Positions 34,294 to 43,760 of a DNA stretch of 64,000 bases are shown piece by piece. Position 1 is the stretch's first letter, and every line of letters begins with the position of its first letter. The stretch covers positions 310,001 to 374,000 of the forward strand of contig CAVTBY010000002.1 in NCBI GenBank assembly GCA_963733085.1, in the 5' to 3' direction. Position numbers and translations under genes: made by a program. This DNA is from Desertimonas sp963733085. GTDB lineage: Bacteria > Actinomycetota > Acidimicrobiia > Acidimicrobiales > Ilumatobacteraceae. The notes below the pieces were generated by a model. That model had not been told where the DNA came from. It saw only the letters and a program-made list of their open reading frames with translations, and did not search any database.

Positions 34294-34844
34294 GCATTCT
34301 CGAGCGGATGCTCGATCGCGCCACCAGCAGGCCGCTCGTCATCGAGCCGCTGCGAGTTCGCCACGTCGGGCAGATCATGGCGATCGAACGCAATGCGTAT
34401 CCGCGTCCCTGGAGCGCCAACGTCTTCCACGACGAACTGCGCGAGGCCCGGTACGGCCGGCGCCACTACCTCGTCGCCAGGCGCGGCCGAACGGTGCTCG
34501 GTTATGGCGGGATCATGTTCGTTCCCGGCGCCACCGGCTGCGATGAGGGGGGCGAAGCGCACATCACCAACATCGCTGTGCGTTCCGACGAGCAGCGCGC
34601 CGGGGTGGCCACCCGGCTGCTCGTCGCTCTCGCCGGAGAGGCGATTCGCCGCGGCTGCGCCGCCTGGACGCTGGAGGTGCGCTCGACCAGCGTCGGCGCC
34701 CAGCAGCTGTACCGGCGGTTCGGCTTCGTGCCGGCGGGCGTGCGCAAGAAGTACTACGAGAACGGCATCGACGCGATCGTGATGTGGTGCCACGACATCC
34801 AGAGCGACGACTACGCCCGCCGGCTCGAGGAGCTCTCCCGATGA
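34290..34844 (+). CDS. rimI: Ribosomal-protein-S18-alanine N-acetyltransferase (RimI-like GNAT)
   Basis: A 184-residue GNAT acetyltransferase. ITNIAVRSDEQRAGVATRLL is the acetyl-CoA-binding motif A, and EVRSTSVGAQQLYRRFGFV with YYENGIDAIVMW is the RimI-like C-terminus. The GTG start overlaps the tsaB stop and its stop overlaps tsaD (ATGA). The position between tsaB and tsaD is the common rimI position; the S18 substrate is inferred from family. Confidence 0.9.
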   Translation: MSILERMLDRATSRPLVIEPLRVRHVGQIMAIERNAYPRPWSANVFHDELREARYGRRHYLVARRGRTVLGYGGIMFVPGATGCDEGGEAHITNIAVRSDEQRAGVATRLLVALAGEAIRRGCAAWTLEVRSTSVGAQQLYRRFGFVPAGVRKKYYENGIDAIVMWCHDIQSDDYARRLEELSR

Positions 34845-35851
34845 TTGCGCCCGATGCAACGACGCTGGTGCTCGGCATCGAGACGAGTTGCGACGAGACG
34901 GCGGCGGCGCTCGTGCTCGGCGGTGACGACATCGCCTCCAGCGTCGTCAGCTCGCAGATCGACCTGCATGCCGCGTTCGGCGGAGTCGTGCCGGAGATCG
35001 CCAGCAGGGCTCATCTCGACCTGATCAACCCCGTGATCGCCCGTGCGATCGTCGAGGCGGGTGTCGACGAACGGCGCATCGACGCCGTCGCCTGCACGAT
35101 CGGGCCGGGCCTGATCGGCGCCCTCCTCGTCGGCGTGTCGGCGGCGAAGGCGCTGGCCCTGGCGTGGGACGTACCGTTCGTCGGGGTCAACCATCTCGAG
35201 GCGCACCTCTACGCCGCCTTGCTCGAGGACCCCGACACCGAGTTGCCGATCGTCGTGCTGTTGGTTTCCGGCGGCCACACGATGCTCGTCGAGATGATCG
35301 CGCCCGGCGAGTACCGGCTGCTCGGCCAGACGATCGACGACGCCGCCGGCGAGGCGTTCGACAAGGTCGCCCGGTTCCTCGGTCTCGGTTACCCCGGTGG
35401 CCCGGCGATCGAATCGCTCGCGCGTGAGGGCGACCCGACGGCGGTCGCGTTCCCTCGAGCGATGCGCGACCAGGGGCTCGACTTCAGTTTCTCCGGGCTG
35501 AAGACCTCGGTGATGTATCACGTGCGCAAGCACCCTGAGGCCGACACCGCCGACATCGCCGCTTCGTTCCAGGAAGCCGTCGTCGAGGTTCTCGTGCACA
35601 AGGCTCGGCGCGCTGCCGCCGAGGTCGGAGCCAAGGGCATCGCCCTCGGCGGCGGTGTCGCCGCCAACGGTGCCCTGCGCGAGGCGATCCTTGCCGCCTG
35701 CGCCGAGGACGGCATCCGCGGCTACGTACCGAGCCCGGCGATGTGCACCGACAACGCGGCGATGATCGCCGCCTGCGGCTGGCATCGACTGCGCCTCGAC
35801 GGCCCGACCCCCCTCGACGCCGGCGCCGTCCCCAACCTCAAGCTCGCCTGA
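34841..35851 (+). CDS. tsaD: tRNA N6-adenosine threonylcarbamoyltransferase TsaD
   Basis: Catalyses the last step of t6A37 formation. ATG 34841 gives 336 residues beginning MIAPDATTLVLGIETSCDET. Metal-binding His residues are in GVNHLEAHLYAA (near residues 113-119), with LLVSGGHTMLVE and the GGGVAANGALR nucleotide-binding motif. With tsaE and tsaB this completes the three nearby t6A genes (TsaC is not in the window). Confidence 0.96.
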   Translation: MIAPDATTLVLGIETSCDETAAALVLGGDDIASSVVSSQIDLHAAFGGVVPEIASRAHLDLINPVIARAIVEAGVDERRIDAVACTIGPGLIGALLVGVSAAKALALAWDVPFVGVNHLEAHLYAALLEDPDTELPIVVLLVSGGHTMLVEMIAPGEYRLLGQTIDDAAGEAFDKVARFLGLGYPGGPAIESLAREGDPTAVAFPRAMRDQGLDFSFSGLKTSVMYHVRKHPEADTADIAASFQEAVVEVLVHKARRAAAEVGAKGIALGGGVAANGALREAILAACAEDGIRGYVPSPAMCTDNAAMIAACGWHRLRLDGPTPLDAGAVPNLKLA

Positions 35852-35857
35852 GCCACA

Positions 35858-35905
35858 ACCGATGGGTGTTTTCCTGACGATTCGGTCATGAGAACACCCA
35901 TCGGT
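35858..35905. repeat. Palindromic repeat P1, copy b
   Basis: ACCGATGGGTGTT (35858-35870) and AACACCCATCGGT (35893-35905) are perfect reverse complements, 48 bp overall, between the co-directional genes tsaD and the dus gene. An in-frame ATG within it is not taken as the dus start. Confidence 0.85.
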
Positions 35906-35924
35906 CGCAGATTGGGAGTCTCGA

Positions 35925-35935
35925 TAGCGTCGACC
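35925..35935 (+). promoter_or_regulatory. Leaderless-type -10 box before the dus gene
   Basis: TAGCGT at 35925-35930 is followed by 5 bases and GTG 35936 (ATG at 35939). The same TAGCGT box precedes mftA and the membrane protein gene at 46962, each 6-7 bases from the start. Confidence 0.4.
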
Positions 35936-37063
35936 GTGATGGAGGTGCGGCTCGGATCGTTCACCCCTGCGGCGCCGGTCGTTCTGGCACCGATGGCGGG
36001 CGTCACCAACGCCCCGTTCCGCGCCCTCTGCCGGCGCTTCGGGCCGGGGCTCGTGTACGTCAACGAGATGGTGATGGCCACCGCCCTCGTCCATGGCAAC
36101 GCCAAGACGGAGCGGATGGTCACGTTCGGCTACGACGAGCAACCGCGCAGCCTGCAGCTCTATGGCTCCGAACCGCAGATGATGGGCCGCGCGGTGGCGA
36201 CTCTGTGCGACCGCGGGGCGGTCGATCACATCGACCTCAACTTCGGTTGCCCTGCCGCCAAGGTCACCCGCCGCGGTGGGGGAGCGGCGGTGCCGGCCAA
36301 GCCGGCGCTTCTGCGGGCGATCGTCCGCGCCGCGGTGTCGACAGCTGCCCCGTATGGCGTACCCGTCACCGCCAAGTTCCGCATGGGCCTCGACGACGAC
36401 CTGTTGACGCACCTCAGCGCCGGAAAGGTGTGTGAGGAGGAGGGCATCGCCTACGTCGCGATGCACGCCCGCACCGCCGAGCAGCACTACGCCGGCGATG
36501 CTCGCTGGGACGCGATCGGTGAGCTCAAGGCCCACGTCGCCACGATCCCCGTGCTCGGCAACGGCGACATCTGGGTCGCCGACGACGCACTTTCGATGAT
36601 GCGGGCCACGGGTTGCGACGGTGTGGTCGTCGGCCGTGGCTGCCTCGGCCGGCCGTGGCTGTTCGGTGATCTGCTCACGGTCTTCGCCGGTCGCCCGGCG
36701 CCGCCACCGCCGAAGCTCGGCGACGTCGTCGACGTGATGGCCGCCCACGCCATCGACCTCGTCGACCATCTCGGTTCCGAGCAGTCGGCGATGCGCGACT
36801 TCCGCAAGCACACGGCGTGGTACGTGACCGGCTACCCGGTCGGGCCGGAGGCCCGGCGACGGTTGGCGATGGTGTCGACTCTCGGCGAGCTCGACGACCT
36901 GCTCGCCGCCCTCGACCGCGACCTCACCGTGGTCCCCGGTGGCGACCGGATCCGCCGCGGTCACACCAACGGCCCGATCCGCGTCAACCTCCCCGACCGC
37001 TTCTTCGACGACGAGCTCGCCATCCCGGATGACGCCGACGTCCTCACCCTCTCCGGCGGCTAA
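35936..37063 (+). CDS. dusB: tRNA-dihydrouridine synthase (DusB-like)
   Basis: An FMN enzyme that reduces uridine in tRNA D-loops. From GTG 35936 (or ATG 35939) it has 374-375 residues. Motifs: LAPMAGVTNAPFRALCRRFG, the catalytic Cys at about residue 105 in NFGCPAAKVTRRGGGAA, HARTAEQHYAGDARWD and VLGNGDIWVADDA. The paralogue assignment (B type) is by general resemblance only. Confidence 0.92.
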   Translation: MMEVRLGSFTPAAPVVLAPMAGVTNAPFRALCRRFGPGLVYVNEMVMATALVHGNAKTERMVTFGYDEQPRSLQLYGSEPQMMGRAVATLCDRGAVDHIDLNFGCPAAKVTRRGGGAAVPAKPALLRAIVRAAVSTAAPYGVPVTAKFRMGLDDDLLTHLSAGKVCEEEGIAYVAMHARTAEQHYAGDARWDAIGELKAHVATIPVLGNGDIWVADDALSMMRATGCDGVVVGRGCLGRPWLFGDLLTVFAGRPAPPPPKLGDVVDVMAAHAIDLVDHLGSEQSAMRDFRKHTAWYVTGYPVGPEARRRLAMVSTLGELDDLLAALDRDLTVVPGGDRIRRGHTNGPIRVNLPDRFFDDELAIPDDADVLTLSGG

Positions 37064-37091
37064 CCAACCGCCGATCCAGCGACCGCGCAGA

Positions 37092-37169
37092 TGCGAGTGA
37101 GCGAGCGCCAGCGAGCGAGCGGCCAGCAACTGCGCGGGCAGTATGTGGCGTGGCCGGGGAACGCAGTTA
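37092..37169. repeat. Repeat R2, copy 1
   Basis: A GAGCGAGCGCCAGCGAGCG-type stretch followed by GCGTGGCCGGGGAACGCA. The same pattern occurs at 54955-55017 and 63325-63388. Here it lies between convergent genes and touches the phnE2 stop codon. Confidence 0.65.
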
Positions 37170-38056
37170 AAGGATCAGCTCGGCTTCGATTGCGGGGTCG
37201 TCGGGGGACACGACGGTGCCTGCTGGGCCGGCGAGGATACGGCGGCGCACGGCGCCGGAGATGGCGTCGATCAGCATCGTCGTGGCGACGACGACGATCA
37301 GCGCCATCCCGGCGAGGCCCCACTCCTTGAAGCGAAGTCCGTCGTTGAGGATCTGGCCGATGCCGCCGATGCCGAGGACGCCGAGTACGGACGACACGCG
37401 GATGTTGATCTCGAAGCGGTAGAGCACGAACGAGGCGATCTCGGGCATCGTCTGCGGGATCACCGCCCAGCGCAGCCGCTGCAGCTGTGACGCGCCGACC
37501 GAATCGGCCGCCTCGATCGGGCCGCGATCGATCCCCTCGACGATCTCCGAGCACAGCTTGCCGAGCGTGCCGACCGAGCCGATGGCGATCGCCAGCACCC
37601 CGGCACTCGGGGTCAGGCCGAGCACCGGGATCAGGGCCAGCACGAGGATCAACTCCGGGATCGCACGCAGGATGTTGAACAGCTGACGGACGAGAAACGA
37701 CAACCACCGCGGGACGAGGTTCTCGGCGGCCAAGAAACCCGAGTGGCACGGCGAACACGGCGGCGATCAGCGTGCCCAGCCAGGCCATCGCGATCGAGTC
37801 CCACATCGCCCGCAGGCAGCGCCCGATGTCCGACGACTCGAGCTGGGTGAACATCAGCTCGAAGATGCGGTACAGGTCGGCCGGCGCCTCGAGCAGCCGG
37901 CTCCACTTGATGTCGAGGCCGGCGATCGACCACACCACGAGGGCGGCCCACACGCCGAGCGCCGTCCACTTGGCGACGTTGAACGGCCGGGGCGGGCGAG
38001 GCGCTGCGACCGGGCTCCCGACTGGAGCCGGCGGATGGCGGACCGGCGCGCGTCAC
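37167..38056 (-). CDS. phnE: Phosphonate-type ABC transporter permease PhnE (second), with frameshifts
   Basis: A membrane permease of the PhnE family. The C-terminal part (37733 down to 37167) contains LIPVLGLTPSAGVLAIAIGS, GPIEAADSVGASQLQRLRWA and the EAA-like loop VLGVLGIGGIGQIL. The N-terminal part continues in another frame (WSRLLEAPADLYRIFELMFT). Deleting one base of the AAA at 37735-37737 restores PLGFLAAENLVPRW. A second single-base shift seems needed between about 37980 and 38050 to reach the GTG at 38056, which overlaps the phnE1 stop. Probably sequence errors. Confidence 0.85.
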
Positions 38057-38881
38057 ACGAGCCGCCTTCGCAGGACGGTCGAGATGCGGTCGACGATGAA
38101 CACGACGATGACGAACATCACGACGATGCCCCACACCGCTTCCCAGTTGTTCTGCGACACGAAGAACTGGATGCGTTCGCCGATGCCGCCGGCACCGACG
38201 AGGCCGATCACGCTCGACGCCCGCAGGTTGAGCTCGAACGCGTACAGCGAGTACGAGGCGTAGGCGGGCAGGATCTGCGGAACGGCCGCGGTGCGCAGCA
38301 TCTGGGTGTGTCGTGCCCCGCTGGCGTCGGCCGCCTCCAGCGGTCCGGAGTCGATCCCGTCGAGCGTGTCGGCAGTGAGCTTGGTGACGACGGCGATCGA
38401 GAAGAAGAACAGCGACAGCAGGCCGGACAGCGCGCCGATGCCGACAGCGGAGACGAAGAGCAGTGCCCAGAGGATGTCCGGGAAGGCGCGGATGACGTTG
38501 CCGACGGCTCTCACGACGAAGCGGACGACACGGTTCGGTGCACCGAATCGTGTCGACCACAACGCCAAGGGAAGGGCGACGACGACACCGGCCGAGGTCC
38601 CGAGGATGGCAAGGCGTAGGGTCTCCACGAACGCTGCTCGCGTCCGCGCCGAGAACATCTGGTCCCAGTCGGTGTTCGGGATCGCCGACATCACCGGGTT
38701 GTCGTTGCCGAACTGCTCGAAGACGGCGCGCAGCGAGAACCCGGTGCCGTACTTCCAGTCCCACACGGTCAGCAACGTGAGGACGATCACGACGATGCCG
38801 ACGCCGATGCCGAACAGGCTCGGTCCCGGCTTGCGTCGGCCGTTGCGACGAACGCGGTGGGTCAGCGAGGTCGAGGCTCAC
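38053..38881 (-). CDS. phnE: Phosphonate-type ABC transporter permease PhnE (first), with N-terminal frameshift
   Basis: About 275 residues. The main frame (from 38790) has TWDQMFSARTRAAFVETLRL-like periplasmic sequence, then GPLEAADASGARHTQMLRTA and VIGLVGAGGIGERIQFF, hallmark PhnE motifs. Coding continues upstream (RRKPGPSLFGIGVGIVVIVL) but no normal start exists in that frame. Removing one G of GGG 38859-38861 connects it to GTG 38881 (SLDLAD...), 13 bases after phnC. The GTG/TGA end overlaps phnE2. Confidence 0.85.
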
Positions 38882-38894
38882 GGGCTCGGCGACC

Positions 38895-39688
38895 TCAGAT
38901 CTCCGCGGCTTCCTTGTCCATCGTGTCGTCGGCCGTGAGGCTGCGTCCGTAGATGCTCTCGAACACGCTGGCATCGGCCTCGCTGCCCGAGCCGTCGAAC
39001 ACGAGCGTGCCGGCGCGCAGCCCGACGATGCGGTCGGCGTAGGCCGTCGCGAGGTCGAGGAAGTGAAGGTTGACGATCGTCGTGATGCCGAGCTCGCGGT
39101 TGATCCGTTGCAGGTCGCGCATCACGACGTGGCTCGTCGGCGGGTCGAGCGAGGCGACCGGTTCGTCGGCGAGGATCACCTGCGGCTGCTGGGCGAGCGC
39201 CCTGGCGATGCCGACGCGCTGGCGCTGGCCGCCGGACAGGTTGGACGCCCGCACGTAGGCCTTCTCGACGATCTCGACGCGTTCCAGCGACTGCATGGCG
39301 ATCTCGACGTCGTCCTTGGGATACAACCCGAACAGCGTGCGCAGCGTCGAGACCCGGTGCAGCCGGCCCATCAGCACGTTGTTCAGCACCGTCGTGCGAT
39401 TGACGAGGTTGAACGACTGGAAGATCATCCCGACGTCGGCGCGCAGGTTGCGCATCTGGCGGCGCGACGAGCGTACGTGACGTCGACCCCGTTGACCTCG
39501 AGGCGTCCCGACGTCAGCGGCACGAGGCCGTTGATGGCACGGACCAGCGTCGACTTGCCGGCGCCGGACAATCCGACGACGACGACGAACTCGCCGTCGG
39601 CGATCTCCAGGTCGACGTCGCGCAGGGCGTGTACGCCACCTCCGTACGTCACGCTCGCTTGCTGGAACCTGATCACTCGTGAAGCCAC
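38895..39688 (-). CDS. phnC: Phosphonate-type ABC transporter ATP-binding protein PhnC, with a frameshift
   Basis: The first frame (from GTG 39688) holds Walker A VVGLSGAGKSTLVRAINGL. The second frame holds the Q-loop region VGMIFQSFNLVNRTTVLNNV, signature LSGGQRQRVGIARAL, Walker B VILADEPVASLD and the H-loop. The frames meet at about 39465-39480; here one base seems to be missing, unlike most other breaks. The combined length (~264 residues) is normal for PhnC. Substrate could be phosphonate, phosphite or similar; no C-P lyase genes are in the window. Confidence 0.87.
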
Positions 39689-39702
39689 CCCTGAAAGCTC
39701 AG

Positions 39703-39739
39703 CCGGGCCGGGGCGCTCCGTACGAACACCCCGGCCCGG
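39703..39739 (-). terminator. Hairpin between the phnD fusion and phnC
   Basis: CCGGGCCGGGG (39703-39713) and CCCCGGCCCGG (39729-39739) form a perfect 11 bp stem in the 87 bases between the binding-protein gene and phnC. It parallels the hairpin in the peptide ABC operon. Confidence 0.6.
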
Positions 39740-39775
39740 ACACGTCGTTCGTCGATGTCTCCCGACGTCAGTCGC

Positions 39776-42414
39776 TCACTCGAGGAGGTCGGCCAGCTCC
39801 GTGCGCAGCTCGCGGATGACGTCGAAGTCGGCCGAGTCGACCGGCTGTAGGCCGTCGATCTCGTAGAGGTCGGGATCGGCGAGCAGCTCGGCGCCCTCGG
39901 GATCCTCGGCGATGTCGAGGAATGCGGCGGTGATCGCTTCCTTGAGGTCGTCGGGAAGATCGCCGGCGACGGCGAAGCCATCGTTGGGGATCGGGAACGA
40001 CCAGGCGAAGACGACGACCTGTTCACCGACGTCGGGGAACTGCTCGACAAGGTCGCCACGGGCGTCGTTGAACGACACGCCGACGTCGGCGTCACCGTCG
40101 TACACCGCCTGCACGGTGGCGTCGTGGGTACCGGCGAACTGCGACGTGATGTCCTCGACGGGGTCGACACCCTGGTTGAGCAACTGCAGCGACGGCACGA
40201 GGTAGCCCGATGCCGAGCCCTGGTCGACGAAGGCGACCGTCTTGCCGGCGACGTCGGCGAGGTGCTCCTCGCCGATCGGCCCGTCGGATGCACTCGTGGC
40301 GTCGGCGACACCGTTGCAGGACAGGAACCCGTCCTCGTCGGCGACCGGTTCGTCCTCGCAGAACGTGGCCGGATCGTTGGTGAACCACTGCGTGACGTAC
40401 TCGAACGAGCCGAACCGCTCGGACTGGAGGATCAGGTCGGCGTCCGCTTCGTCTTCGGCCTGGACCATCTGGACCGGGCCGAGTCCGCCGGCGATCTGTG
40501 CCGGTACCGGACTCCAGAGCGACGATCACACCTGCGTAATCCGTCGGGACACGCGCCTCGACTGGGACGCCGAGACGTTCCTCGAGCATTACCGCCAGCG
40601 GCTCGGCGGTCTCGATCAGGCCGCCGGACTCCGTGGACGGCGTCAGCGTGAACACCAGATTCATCCGGCCAGTCCGGACCTGGCGTGACGGGGAAGACGA
40701 TGCCACTGGGTGCGCCGCCTCGCCTCCGTCGTGCCCGTGCTGTCGGCGGGAGCCGGAGCTGGCGGTCGGTTCGGTGCCATCAGTGGGTTCCGTGCTGCCC
40801 GTCGCCCCGTCCGCCGGTGCTGACGACTCGGTGGCCGCCGCCTCGGTGGTCGCCGGGACGGTGATCGCGGTGGCCACTTCCTCGGGGACCAGCGCGGCGT
40901 CGAGGATGAACAGGGTGCCGTTGCCGATGGGGATGTCACCGCAGACCGCCGTGGCCTGGCCGTCGTTGAACGTCACAACGTCGGCCTCCACCTCGACGGT
41001 GATTTCTTCGCCCTGCAGCGTGACGGCGGAACCCTCGGCAGCGAGGTCCTCGCTGGTGAGCGCCTCGCCCTCGACGACGTGGTAGCTGAGTGTCGCGGCG
41101 AGCGCGTCCGGATCGGCAGCCAGCAAGGACAGTTGCTCGCCCAAGTCGACGAACGCTCGGTTGCGCGGGGCGAACACCGTGAACGGACCCTCACCGTCGA
41201 GCGTCTCGAGCAGCTCGGTATCGCCGAGCAACTGCTGCAGTGTCGACGTCTCCTGGGTGTTGCTGATCGCCGTGCCGGCCGGCTGATCGGCGAGCTCGGA
41301 GAACGCTCCCTCACCGAAGTTCGGCAGCGTGGCGCATTCCGGACCAGTGCCGACGACCTCGGCCACCGGCACGCTGCCCTCGGGTGCGCTGGTTTCGGTC
41401 GGCGCGCTGCTCTCGGTCGGTGCCGACGTGGGAGCGCTCGATTCGACCGCTGCCGCGGTGGTCTCGACTGCCGACGTTTCGACTGCCGACGTTTCGACTG
41501 CCGACGTTTCGACTGCCGACGTTTCGACTGCTGGCTCGGTGGACTCGACGGCCTCAACGGCTGCTGTGGTTTCGACTGCCGACGTTTCGACGGCAGTGGT
41601 CTCGACTGCTGTGGTCTCGACTGCTGTGGTCTCGACTGCCGTGGTCTCGACTGCTGACCGGTGGTCTCGACTGCCCGACGGCTGCTGTGGTCTCGACTGC
41701 CGACGTTTCGACTGCTGGTCTCGCGCGTGGTCTCGACGGCCGCGGTCTAACGGCTGCCGAGGTTTCGACTGCCGAGGTTTCGACTGCCGTGGTCTCGACT
41801 GCCGAGGTTTCGACTGCCGACGTTTCGACTGCTGTGGTCTCGGCTGCTGTGGTCTCGACTGCCGAGGTTTCGACTGCCGAGGTTTCGACCGCGGTCGACT
41901 CGACGGCTTGGACGGCCGGCCCGCTCGTGTCGACGGCCGCCGTTCCTGCCGCGGTGGTTTCCGCCGCAGTTCCCGCGGCGGTGGTCTCGGCCGCGGTCCC
42001 TGCGGCGGTCGTGTCTGCCGCGAGATCAGCGGGGCCGCTGGTCTCCACGGCTGCGGTCCCTGCGGCGGTCGTGTCTGCCGCCAGATCGGCGGGGCCGCTG
42101 GTCTCCACGGCTGCGGTGCCGGCGTCGGTGGTGACGGCGGCTGCGCCCGCCTCGGTGGTGGCCACGCCGGCGGCCGCCTCGGTCGTGTCGGCTCCCGCGA
42201 CACCGGCTTCGGTGGTCTCGGCGCCTACTACTCCCACCGCCTCGGTGGTTTCGGCTCCCGGTGCCACCGGGGCCTCGGCGGTCGTGACGTCGGCGTCGGC
42301 GCCGGCGGCAGTCGCCTCTGCCACGGTGTCGGCGGCGTCGTCGTCGTCGTCGCCGCAAGCTGCGAAGATCAGCGTCCCGACTGCGGCGATCGCGATGAGC
42401 GAACGGTGTTTCAT
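39776..42414 (-). CDS. FAS1-PhnD fusion lipoprotein with long AVETS-repeat linker, frameshifted
   Basis: ATG 42414 starts a lipoprotein signal (MKHRSLIAIAAVGTLIFAAC; lipobox Cys20) followed by an acidic stretch and several hundred residues of Thr/Glu/Ala/Ser repeats, many as AVETS or AVETT. A fasciclin (FAS1) domain follows (STLQQLLGDTELLETLDGEG, FTVFAPRNRAFVDL, LSYHVVEGEALTSEDLAAEG). After another linker comes a PhnD-type binding domain (MNLVFTLTPSTESGGLIETA, then SASGYLVPSLQLLNQGVDPV). The PhnD part is broken at ~40501-40505 by one extra base, and the repeat linker by shifts between ~41650 and 41765. Presumed receptor for the downstream phnCE1E2 genes. Confidence 0.8.
41450..41905. repeat. 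15 bp tandem repeats coding the AVETS linker
   Basis: Units of TCGACTGCCGACGTT and close variants repeat many times, four of them in perfect tandem near 41465-41530. On the minus strand each unit encodes Ala-Val-Glu-Thr-Ser/Thr. Such arrays change length by slippage and are prone to assembly error, consistent with the frame breaks inside it. Confidence 0.85.
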
Positions 42415-42517
42415 CCTTGCGTTCCTTCCATCAGGCAGCCCCTGATCCTGTGCTCGATGCGGGTGCGGCCACAACATAGTTGACAGGGGCCCCCCGGGCG
42501 ATTTCCGAACGTGGAAG

Positions 42518-43066
42518 TCAACGAGACTCGACGAAGGAGCGAAACTCCCGCCAGTCGGCGATGTCCGTCGTGCCTGCGACCGGCTCGTTCCACGGCCGGA
42601 TCATCCGGCCGACGGAGGCGTTCGGTCGGTGGCGGACGAGGTCGGGTAGCACGGTCGGCGAGTCGTCGAGATAGACGTCGCACTCGATCGCGTACTTCCG
42701 GTAGCGGATGTGGATCTCCTCGGTCGGCAGCTCGTGGTCGGCGATCCAGCGCAGCGTGTCGGGGATCGCCCACTGGGGCTTGGCAGTGATGATGACGATG
42801 CGGTGGCCGGCGTCGCGCAAGGCGTGCAGCGTCGTGAGCGCATCGGGGAAGGGCTCGAGATGCCGGAAGATCGACGGGCGGTCTTCGGTCGCCTGGGCCC
42901 ACCGCCAGAACGCTTGCATGTCGGCGAACCCGCCGAGCTCGTGGAGGCTGTTCCACGAGACGACCATCTCCGGCTCCAGCTCGCTACCGAACTCCGCCAT
43001 GTGCAGCTGCATCCACCCGGCGTTGAAGTCGCAGACAACGCCGTCGAGATCGATCCCCAGCCGCAT
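42518..43066 (-). CDS. HAD-family 5'(3')-nucleotidase-like protein
   Basis: A 182-residue HAD-fold phosphatase. The nucleophile motif is DLDGVVCDFNAGW (Asp6, Asp8), motif II is VIITAKP, and the late acidic motif is DVYLDDSPTVL. It resembles the NT5C-type deoxyribonucleotidase family. It is divergent from maf, which also acts on nucleotides, and upstream of the phn operon on the same strand. Exact substrate unknown. Confidence 0.8.
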   Translation of the reverse strand: MRLGIDLDGVVCDFNAGWMQLHMAEFGSELEPEMVVSWNSLHELGGFADMQAFWRWAQATEDRPSIFRHLEPFPDALTTLHALRDAGHRIVIITAKPQWAIPDTLRWIADHELPTEEIHIRYRKYAIECDVYLDDSPTVLPDLVRHRPNASVGRMIRPWNEPVAGTTDIADWREFRSFVESR

Positions 43067-43134
43067 TTGGTCAGAGTCCTAGCAGCCGGGCGCGGAATCC
43101 CTCGTCCCTTATCGCGGTCCGTTAGAACGGAGGC

Positions 43135-43688
43135 GTGCTTGTCCTCGCCTCCGGGTCGCCGCGACGGCGTGAGTTGCTGACGCTGCTCGGCATTCCTTTC
43201 GAGGTCGTCGTGCCCGACGTCGACGAGACACCACGAGCCGGACGAGGTGGCGGTGCAGTTGGTGCGAACGCCTCGCGCAGGAGAAGGCGCTCACCGTGGC
43301 TGCGGCCCACCCGGGCGCCGTCGTGGTCGGTGCCGACACCGCCGTCGAGGTCGACGGCGAGATCTTCGGCAAGCCGGTCGACGACGTCGACGCTCGTCGC
43401 ATGCTGCGGGCGCTGAGTGGACGGACTCACTCCGTGCACACCGGTGTCGCTGTCGCCACTGACGGTGACCTCGTAACGGCGACAACAACGAGCGAGGTGA
43501 CGTTCGCGGCGCTCTCGGAGGCCGACATCGAGTGGTACGTCGGGACTGGCGAACCGTTCGACAAGGCCGGCGCCTATGCCCTTCAAGGTGCCGGTGGGGT
43601 GTTCGTGACGAGGGTGTCGGGCAGCGTCAGCGGGGTCCTTGGCCTCCCGCTGCACGAGACCGCCGAACTGCTCGACCTCCGGCGTTAG
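43135..43688 (+). CDS. maf: Maf-family nucleotide pyrophosphatase, with two frameshifts
   Basis: Maf proteins hydrolyse non-canonical or modified NTPs. The first frame starts MLVLASGSPRRRELLTLLGI with the Maf SxSPRR motif. The last frame has VVVGADTAVEVDGEIFGKPV, a THSVHTGVAVA block and the C-terminal GVLGLPLHETAELL. Removing one base near 43234-43240 and one C at 43265 gives a continuous DETPR-PDEVAVQLVERLAQEKALTV reading. Two extra bases in ~30 nt suggest local sequence error. The stop codon overlaps a degenerate CIRCE element. Confidence 0.87.
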
Positions 43689-43711
43689 CACTCTCAGGTC
43701 GCGGTTGCTAA
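43685..43711 (+). promoter_or_regulatory. Degenerate second CIRCE-like operator
   Basis: TTAGCACTC (43685-43693), 9 bases, then GGTTGCTAA (43703-43711). The left half-site is perfect and the right half matches GAGTGCTAA at 7 of 9 positions. It overlaps the maf stop and lies 49 bp centre-to-centre upstream of the perfect CIRCE, so it may be a second HrcA site. Confidence 0.5.
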
Positions 43712-43733
43712 CGGCTGCCACCGAGCCCTACGA

Positions 43734-43760
43734 TTAGCACTCGCACAGATTGAGTGCTAA
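43734..43760 (+). promoter_or_regulatory. CIRCE operator (HrcA binding site) of groESL
   Basis: A perfect CIRCE: TTAGCACTC (43734-43742), 9-base spacer, GAGTGCTAA (43752-43760). It lies 58 bases upstream of the groES start, so groESL is expected to be repressed by HrcA and induced by heat or misfolded protein. Confidence 0.95.

Noticed and set aside
35888..35935. The upstream ATG as the start of the dus gene
   Set aside because: It lies inside palindrome P1 copy b and the added residues have no counterpart in Dus proteins. GTG 35936/ATG 35939 follow a TAGCGT box.
41450..41905. A CRISPR array
   Set aside because: Units are 15 bp, directly tandem without unique spacers, and encode a pentapeptide repeat in frame; no cas genes are present.
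37167..42414. A decayed phosphonate operon (true pseudogenes)
   Set aside because: Every gene keeps its motifs across the breaks, the breaks are single bases often in homopolymers, and similar breaks hit essential genes in the same window.
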